DNA from: Fischerella sp. JS2 | GTDB taxonomy: Bacteria; Cyanobacteriota; Cyanobacteriia; Cyanobacteriales; Nostocaceae | DNA: 64,000 bases | Assembly (NCBI RefSeq): GCF_032393985.1 | Contig: NZ_CP135918.1 | Location: 6,263,724 to 6,327,723, forward strand | Reading direction: 5' to 3' | Shown: positions 58,815-64,000 of the stretch, piece by piece | Numbering within the stretch: position 1 is the stretch's first letter | Layout: each line of letters starts with the position of its first letter | The notes under the pieces: generated by a model | What the model was told of the DNA's origin: nothing | Databases searched by the model: none | What the model saw: the letters and a program-made list of their open reading frames with translations, nothing else | Position numbers and translations under genes: made by a program

Positions 58815-58873
58815 ATACTGTGTAGCAGTTGTAAGATTTCAAGGAGGGCAGAGTCAAACTATAGGAGGCTGTG

Positions 58874-59299
58874 ATGTCAGTAAACTCCAGTAACGTCAAA
58901 AACTTAGTTAAAATTCTGATTGGAGCAGCTTGGATAGATGGCACAATCCAAGCAGAAGAAAGGCAGTATCTGCGTCAAATAGCTCAAGAGAAAGGGATAG
59001 CTAGCGATCCAGATATTAAGCCTTTATTATACGAACTAGTTCCCGTGAAGCCAATCGAATGCTATGACTGGGTCAAGGAATATTTAGGTGAGCATCCGAG
59101 TATGGAAGATTACCAAAATCTAATTCAAGCCATCAGTGGTTTAATTTACAGTGATGATGAAGTAGCAGTAGAAGAAGCAAAACTGCTGATGAAGTTACAA
59201 CAATTATCTACCCAAGAGCAATCAACCCAAGCCGGATTAAATGCCCTTCTCAAACAAATTCAAAAGCTTTACCGTCGTTGGGTTGAAATTCAAAATTAA
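58874..59299 (+). CDS. TerB-family (tellurite-resistance-like) protein
   Basis: 141 residues from ATG 58874, with aggagg 5 bases upstream. The all-helical TerB-like domain has ILIGAAWIDGTIQAEERQYL and ISGLIYSDDEVAVEEAKLLM, two related half-motifs with conserved acidic residues. Ends ...KLYRRWVEIQN. In cyanobacteria such proteins are general and not proven to act on tellurite. It follows rsmB on the same strand by 59 bp and may be cotranscribed. Confidence 0.85.
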   Translation: MSVNSSNVKNLVKILIGAAWIDGTIQAEERQYLRQIAQEKGIASDPDIKPLLYELVPVKPIECYDWVKEYLGEHPSMEDYQNLIQAISGLIYSDDEVAVEEAKLLMKLQQLSTQEQSTQAGLNALLKQIQKLYRRWVEIQN

Positions 59300-59386
59300 T
59301 CATTGTCAAAAATCCATTGTCAAGTGTCCATTGTCAAAAGTTTTTTTACTATTGACCATTGACCATTGACCATTGACCATTGACTA
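59296..59386. repeat. ccattga heptamer repeat
   Basis: Tandem heptamers attgaccattgaccattgac run from about 59351 to 59384, after looser cattgtcaaaaatccattg units from 59305. The last unit contains the stop codon of the Psb35-like gene (59384-59386). Confidence 0.8.
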
Positions 59387-59605
59387 TTTAGGTTCACCTA
59401 CACCAGGTGTTTCATCTTTGTCAACTTTGGGGACAAAGTCGGGGCGTTCTTTATCTTCCCAACCTACGGGACGCTTGGAATTGTACCAAGCAATTGAACC
59501 AATTGTGACAGCAGCAATAAAGCCAATTACATAAACCGCAGTAAAAGCGAAAGGAAAATGAGGTTCATTAGCTGCTTGTGCTGCTGCTTGCATTAATAAA
59601 TTCAT
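59384..59605 (-). CDS. psb35: Psb35-like small thylakoid protein
   Basis: 73 residues with one membrane helix (about 20-40: FTAVYVIGFIAAVTIGSIAW) and a polar C-tail (YNSKRPVGWEDKERPDFVPK). This pattern matches the cyanobacterial Ssl2148/Psb35 family, a single-span protein linked to PSII CP47 stability. It starts at ATG 59605 with aggaga upstream. The stop codon lies in a heptamer repeat, so the very end may be repeat-derived. The assignment is from memory of the family, not a search. Confidence 0.6.
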   Translation of the reverse strand: MNLLMQAAAQAANEPHFPFAFTAVYVIGFIAAVTIGSIAWYNSKRPVGWEDKERPDFVPKVDKDETPGVGEPK

Positions 59606-59726
59606 GAGTATAATCTCCTAAAATAAGTAACACTACTTAAAAACTTATAAAAAGAGCATACCACCTACATCCCCCACAAGTCAGAGGGAAGGGGAGGAAA
59701 TTAGTACAGTAGTTAGTAGGTGGTTA

Positions 59727-59754
59727 GTACAGACGCGATTAATCGCGTCTGTAC
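59727..59754. repeat. 28-bp perfect palindrome in an STRR context
   Basis: Core AGACGCGATTAATCGCGTCT extended by GTAC on both sides. A shorter relative is found inside the MITE-like element at 48494-48513. It is flanked by gttagtagg / ggttagtgg units (59703-59782). Confidence 0.8.
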
Positions 59755-59866
59755 AATAGTGGTTAGTGGTTAGTTGTTGGTTATTTCCAATGCCCAACGC
59801 CCACTCCACACACTCCCCCCACCCTGCCTTAAGCCTATGAGCGCGTCTACACCCCACCTCCCCATT

Positions 59867-62356
59867 TCACTGTGAAGAACTTGGCTTCAGTCTCTCTCGC
59901 CAAGAGGGTGTGGATGCGGAACTAGAAGAACCACTACTAGAGCTAGCAGACGGTGTATACCTGACTCGAGGAATTATAGGTGTAGAAGAATTTGAATATT
60001 GTCTATATCTTCGTCGTGATGGAGATGACGAATAATCACTATTAGAAGCCGATTCGTCATTACGATATCGACGCCGATAGCTTCTTTGGGAACTAGAGTC
60101 GTCAGCTGCTTGCTGTTCTCGATAGCGGCGTCTGCGTCGCCGCCTTGGGGTTTGTTCTTGCTGTTGTTCTTGCTGTTGATAATTAGTTCTTCTGTATCTT
60201 CTTCTGCGAGACGATCGCCCTTGGCTATTATTAGAATCTACCTGTTGATTTTGTCCATCAGAATTCTCGTTATTAGAAGGAGCAGGAGGATTAACAATTC
60301 GTTTAGCTTTGATGCGTTGTGCTTTAATAGTACCTTTACGACCTTCTAGCTTCGGTCGTTCCGGAAACTTCTCGACTGGCATTCCTTCTGTTGCTTTTTC
60401 CATGAATTCGTGCCAGGTATAAGCAGCAGTACTGCTACTACCCGCAGTTGGTTTGTTGTCGTCGTTACCTAGCCATACGCCTGTTACTAACTGGGGTATG
60501 AAGCCAATAAACCACAAATCTCGAGCCTCATCGGTAGTACCAGTCTTACCTGCAACAGGTCTATCATTCAAGTTAGCAGCACCGCCTGTACCTGCATTTA
60601 CCACATTACGCAACATCCAGGTCATAATCGCGGCACTTTCTGTATCTAAAGCGCGCTTTGGCTGAAAATTATCTCTCCAAATTACCTGACCTTGGCGGTT
60701 GAGAATGCGGGTGATGCCGTGGGGTTCTACGTGTAATCCTTGAGTGGCAAAGGAACCATAAGCACTTGTTAACTCCAGCAAATTCACTTCATTTGAGCCG
60801 AGAGCTAAAGAATACATCGGTTTGAGTTCCGATCTAATTCCCATATCATGAGCAAGCTTAATTGTTGGCTCAAATCCTATATCCATCAACACTTTCACCG
60901 CAATAATATTTATTGACTTGGTGAGAGCATCTCTCATATTCATCCAGCCGTAGAAATTCTCGCTGAAGTTTTTCGGCTCGTAACCATCCACAATCAGGGG
61001 TGCATCTTCATAACCATCATAGGGATTTTTACCAGTAGCGATCGCTGTTGCATACACAAATCCTTTAAAAGTCGACCCTGGCTGTCGTTGTGCCTGGGTA
61101 ACACGATTAAATTGGTTTTTGCTAAAGTCTTTTCCCCCAACCATTGCTTTGATCGCACCAGTCCGGGGATCAATCGCCACCAAAGCTCCTTGCTTAAAGT
61201 TTTCCCAGCGACCCTGATTACGTAAAGTTTTATCCACTGCTTCTTCTGCCATCTTCTGCCAAGACAAGTTTAAGGAGGTTTCCACCGTTAAACCGCCTGC
61301 ATTCAAAACCTCTGGGGAAACATATTTAGGCAATTCTTTCTGGACATAACTGATAAAGTAAGGAGCTTCAACTTGCCAGCGTTTGGGTTGACTAGGCCTA
61401 ACGGCTAATTTTTCGCTAACTGCGATGTCTCTCTCAATTTTGGTGATGTATCCGTCTTCATACATCCGTTGCAAAACTAAATTCCGCCGTTGTTGGGCAG
61501 ATTCTAGATTCACTTGCGGTGAAAAACGGTTGGGGGCTGGAGGTAAGGCTGCGATCGCTGCCATTTCCCCCAAGGTGAGTTCATGGACTGGTTTACTAAA
61601 ATACACCCATGCCGCATCTGCAATTCCGTAGGCTCCTGAACCCAAATACACTAAATTGAGATAACGCTCTAAAATCTGGTCTTTAGACAATTGGTCTTCG
61701 ATTTTCTGTGCTAGACGAGCTTCTTTGAGCTTACGCCAAATTGTCCGCTCTTGTTTGAGAAAGAGAATTCGTGCTAGCTGTTGCGTGATGGTGCTACCAC
61801 CTTCGACGACGTTTTGCGATCGCAAATTATTTAAAACTGCTCTCACAATTCCTTGGGCATCAACACCATCGTGTTTGTAAAATCTTCTGTCTTCTGAGGC
61901 AATAAAAGCTTTTTTGAATTTCTCTGGTATTTCCTCTAATTTCAACTGTTCTCTAGTTGCTTCTCCCTGCTGTTGCAAAATCGTCCCATCGGCAGCTTTG
62001 ATGGTTAATGTTTGCTCTCTAACAACAGCACTGAGTTCAGTTTTATTTGGTAATGTTTGGTCAATAGACCAAACTCCATAACAAACAGCAGCGACACCGC
62101 CGCTTACACCCAAGCCTGCCCAAAACCAATAACGACGGTATAGTGGTTTATGACTGCCAGGAAGCTTGGCAACTACCTGAGTTACTATCTGCTTAGCTTG
62201 CTTCAGTTTTGTTGGTGGCCGGTTCTCATCATGGTTTTGTTCATTTGTGGATTCCTCTTTTGCTTGGGTATCACCTATTGCCGACCCCAATTTTTCTGTT
62301 TGAGAATCACTCGATTTTGTAGTTCTTTCTTTAAACCAGGAGGTAAACTTCCCCAC
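59867..62356 (-). CDS. Penicillin-binding protein 1A, bifunctional
   Basis: 829 residues, GTG start 62356. Cytoplasmic N-tail, one TM helix (~76-96), GT51 glycosyltransferase with catalytic Glu155 (SEDRRFYKHDG) and GGSTITQQLARILFLKQERT, then the transpeptidase: active Ser428 (STFK), SIN, and KTG at 604 (GKTGTTDEARDLWF). It polymerises and cross-links peptidoglycan. The last ~140 residues are a low-complexity Arg/Ser/Gln tail (RRRRRRYREQQAADDSSSQ), unusual in length. No partner gene adjacent. Confidence 0.94.
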   Translation of the reverse strand: MGKFTSWFKERTTKSSDSQTEKLGSAIGDTQAKEESTNEQNHDENRPPTKLKQAKQIVTQVVAKLPGSHKPLYRRYWFWAGLGVSGGVAAVCYGVWSIDQTLPNKTELSAVVREQTLTIKAADGTILQQQGEATREQLKLEEIPEKFKKAFIASEDRRFYKHDGVDAQGIVRAVLNNLRSQNVVEGGSTITQQLARILFLKQERTIWRKLKEARLAQKIEDQLSKDQILERYLNLVYLGSGAYGIADAAWVYFSKPVHELTLGEMAAIAALPPAPNRFSPQVNLESAQQRRNLVLQRMYEDGYITKIERDIAVSEKLAVRPSQPKRWQVEAPYFISYVQKELPKYVSPEVLNAGGLTVETSLNLSWQKMAEEAVDKTLRNQGRWENFKQGALVAIDPRTGAIKAMVGGKDFSKNQFNRVTQAQRQPGSTFKGFVYATAIATGKNPYDGYEDAPLIVDGYEPKNFSENFYGWMNMRDALTKSINIIAVKVLMDIGFEPTIKLAHDMGIRSELKPMYSLALGSNEVNLLELTSAYGSFATQGLHVEPHGITRILNRQGQVIWRDNFQPKRALDTESAAIMTWMLRNVVNAGTGGAANLNDRPVAGKTGTTDEARDLWFIGFIPQLVTGVWLGNDDNKPTAGSSSTAAYTWHEFMEKATEGMPVEKFPERPKLEGRKGTIKAQRIKAKRIVNPPAPSNNENSDGQNQQVDSNNSQGRSSRRRRYRRTNYQQQEQQQEQTPRRRRRRRYREQQAADDSSSQRSYRRRYRNDESASNSDYSSSPSRRRYRQYSNSSTPIIPRVRYTPSASSSSGSSSSASTPSWRERLKPSSSQ

Positions 62357-62557
62357 GTCAGCTCCTCACTTTCAGTAGTTCCAACCTAACCACCATGAAA
62401 TTTTCAGATTGGTACACAACGTTTGTGTTTGTACAGTATCCTAATAAATTATTCACTTAATTCACTATATAACAAATAAGATTTCTTAAGATTAGTCTTA
62501 AAGATATTTACGAGATTTATACCTGTTCTTGAGTAATATTTTGGAGTCAGAAAATAA

Positions 62558-63106
62558 TTGAAAATATTTGCAAACAGCAAACTCCAGCTACAGACAACAA
62601 ACGATGCCAGCAAAGATGAGTGGAAGCCTGTTGCAGTAGCTTTAGGTAGTAATATAGGAGATTCCTATACAATTTTAGAGACAGCTATCAAAAATCTGGC
62701 TCAAATACCAGGTATTATCTTAGAAGCGAGATCCAATTGGTACAAAACTAAAGCTGTAGGCCCAGCACAACCAGATTATTTGAATGGTTGTGTAATTATG
62801 CAAGTCAATATGACACCAAATTTATTATTGGCAAGCTTGCTAGAAATAGAAAAAAAATTTGGGCGCGTCCGGAAAGAGCGTTGGGGTCCTCGCACATTAG
62901 ATTTAGATTTGTTGTTATATGATGACTTAATTTTACATACGCCAAACTTGCAAATTCCCCATCCGAGAATGCAAGAACGTGCTTTTGTCTTAGTGCCGTT
63001 AGCAGAAATAGCCCCAAATTGGGTAGAGCCAGTCACAGGACGCTCAATTCAAGAACTAGCCAAAGTTGTAGACTGTTCTGAAGTGCATTTGTTAACGAAT
63101 ATATGA
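62558..63106 (+). CDS. folK: 2-amino-4-hydroxy-6-hydroxymethyldihydropteridine pyrophosphokinase
   Basis: HPPK, folate pathway. 182 residues from TTG 62558 with ggag upstream. The family motifs are VALGSNIGDS, PDYLNGC, ERWGPRTLDLDLLLY and HPRMQERAFVLVPLAEIAP. The first ~25 residues before the VALGSN core are not typical, so a later start is possible. Not fused to FolP or FolB. It precedes a Nudix gene by 133 bp on the same strand. Confidence 0.93.
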   Translation: MKIFANSKLQLQTTNDASKDEWKPVAVALGSNIGDSYTILETAIKNLAQIPGIILEARSNWYKTKAVGPAQPDYLNGCVIMQVNMTPNLLLASLLEIEKKFGRVRKERWGPRTLDLDLLLYDDLILHTPNLQIPHPRMQERAFVLVPLAEIAPNWVEPVTGRSIQELAKVVDCSEVHLLTNI

Positions 63107-63239
63107 TTTTACAGCAATACAATTAGGCGTGTAAGGGAATTAGGGTATATAGGTGTAGTAATTAAGTTGAAGATTTCCCTAACACCCTTAAACCCATCCA
63201 CCTTTTTTCTTGCGACTTTTTAGACTAAAAAACTTAACT

Positions 63240-63806
63240 ATGCCATTAGGTAGAGAATTACCCCAGCTACTAAAACAACGTCTATTCTACAGAGGACGTA
63301 AGTTTGATTTTGAGGTCAACCGCTTACGTTTGCCTAACAAATCAGAAGGAGAATGGGAGTGCATTCGTCACCCTGGAGGTGCTTTAGCTGTACCGATAAC
63401 GCCAGAAGGTAAACTCGTTCTCGTACGTCAGTATCGTTTTGCAGTTGGGGGAAGGTTATTAGAGTTTCCCGCAGGAACTGTGGAAGCAAATGAAGATCCC
63501 TTGGATACAGTGAAGCGGGAAATAGAAGAGGAAACTGGTTATCGCGCTCATAAGTGGCAAACCTTGGGAGAATTTTTTATTGCCCCTGGATATTCTGATG
63601 AAATTATTTATGCTTTTTTGGCTCAAGATTTAGAAAAGCTCGAAACACCACCAGCACAAGAAGAAGACGAGGATATAGAAACAGTTTTACTGACTCCACA
63701 AGATTTGGAGAAAGCAATTCTACAAGGTGAACCTATAGATGCTAAATCGATTTCTAGCTTTTTCCTAGTTCGCAATTTTCTTTTAGGAGACAAAAAAGAT
63801 ATTTGA
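63240..63806 (+). CDS. Nudix hydrolase, ADP-ribose pyrophosphatase type
   Basis: 188 residues from ATG 63240 (the frame is open to 63210). The Nudix box is present: FPAGTVEANEDPLDTVKREI followed by EEETGY. LVLVRQYRFAVGGRLLEFPAG upstream is typical of the ADP-ribose pyrophosphatase group (NudF/MutT). Cleaves ADP-ribose to AMP and ribose-5-phosphate by homology. The next gene encodes an ADP-ribosylglycohydrolase-like protein, so the two could act on the same metabolite. Confidence 0.88.
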   Translation: MPLGRELPQLLKQRLFYRGRKFDFEVNRLRLPNKSEGEWECIRHPGGALAVPITPEGKLVLVRQYRFAVGGRLLEFPAGTVEANEDPLDTVKREIEEETGYRAHKWQTLGEFFIAPGYSDEIIYAFLAQDLEKLETPPAQEEDEDIETVLLTPQDLEKAILQGEPIDAKSISSFFLVRNFLLGDKKDI

Positions 63807-63890
63807 GCAATGCATCTTGTAGGGTAAAGGGTAAAAGCTTACCTCTTCCCATAAGAAGTATGTTGATTACACAACCTTTGCATTTCTAAA

Positions 63891-63928
63891 ATTCCACAAT
63901 ATACTACAAATGTAGTGTATTGTGGAAT
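63891..63928. promoter_or_regulatory. Large palindrome, possible operator
   Basis: Two 18-base arms (ATTCCACAATATACTACA and TGTAGTGTATTGTGGAAT) flank AA, with a single mismatch (G-T in RNA). The inner core TACTACA-AA-TGTAGT contains TACA-N2-TGTA, the half-site pattern of BlaI/MecI/CopY-type winged-helix repressors. It ends 2 bases before the ATG at 63931, so a bound repressor or the RNA hairpin would block expression. Confidence 0.7.
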
Positions 63929-63930
63929 AT

Positions 63931-64000
63931 ATGTTGTTAGAATTAGCGGTCGGTGATGCTTATGGTGCAGGCTTTGAGTATGCGAATGAAATGAGCGCTT
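63931..64000 (+). CDS. ADP-ribosylglycohydrolase family protein (5' part)
   Basis: The window ends within the gene. 23 residues are visible (MLLELAVGDAYGAGFEYANE then MSA). GDAYGAGFEY matches the N-terminal Asp-containing motif of ADP-ribosylglycohydrolases (DraG/ARH fold), which remove ADP-ribose from proteins. No ribosome site is visible because the palindrome abuts the ATG. Confidence 0.75.
   Translation, partial: MLLELAVGDAYGAGFEYANEMSA

Overview
The window is a piece of chromosome from a filamentous, very probably heterocyst-forming cyanobacterium (Nostocales in the broad sense). Direct signs are psaA-psaB, a D1-type psbA, a complete phycoerythrocyanin plus phycocyanin gene set (pecBACEF followed by cpcBACDEF and four cpcG-type linkers), frequent gcgatcgc (HIP1) octamers, heptameric short tandem repeats (STRR) in many spacers, and a PatA-family regulator. 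The pec-cpc order is the one known from Anabaena/Nostoc and Mastigocladus. Species cannot be named from the sequence alone.

Layout. 1-7 kb: a proline-repeat lipoprotein (minus strand), then psaA and psaB separated by an STRR spacer. 7-17 kb: cyanate hydratase, an orphan beta-class DNA methyltransferase, a small SAM methyltransferase, a lone receiver protein, a large di-haem protein, decayed gene remnants, a 42-bp tandem repeat array, cofG, a LuxR-type regulator and a conserved unknown. 17.4-18.7 kb: psbA encoding a Glu130 (high-light type) D1. 18.9-31.3 kb: the phycobilisome rod block on the minus strand, transcribed pecB-pecA-pecC-pecE-pecF, then cpcB-cpcA-cpcC-cpcD-cpcE-cpcF-cpcG1-cpcG2-cpcL(cpcG3)-cpcG4. 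32-42 kb: rluD, a 1.9 kb gene-free tract, and a chemotaxis-like cluster (PatA-like response regulator, GAF-containing chemoreceptor, CheA-like protein that lacks the ATPase domain). 42-48 kb: sirohaem genes (sirB-cobA), Mn-catalase, DUF4359, tRNA-His, and four small conserved proteins. 48.3 kb: an orphan small RNA with an NtcA-like promoter, resembling NsiR4. 48.6-64 kb: envelope and housekeeping genes (murJ, an LCP ligase, mannose-1-phosphate guanylyltransferase, an M1 aminopeptidase with HEAT repeats, rsmB, a TerB-like protein, a Psb35-like protein, PBP1A, folK, a Nudix hydrolase) and the start of an ADP-ribosylglycohydrolase behind a large palindrome.

How it fits together. The photosynthesis genes cover the PSI core, one D1 isoform, and the whole phycobilisome rod: two chromoproteins, their bilin lyases, rod linkers, a rod cap, three rod-core linkers, and one membrane-anchored linker (CpcL) that in Anabaena attaches rods to PSI. 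Most spacers of the pec-cpc block hold STRR tracts in opposed orientations that can fold back. Repeat DNA has also supplied parts of coding regions (ends of cpcF, cofG and cobA, an internal segment of rsmB).

Most worth following up are the kinase-less CheA cluster, the putative NtcA-driven sRNA, the palindromic operator at the right edge, the hairpin-forming STRR spacers, and the 42-bp tandem array.
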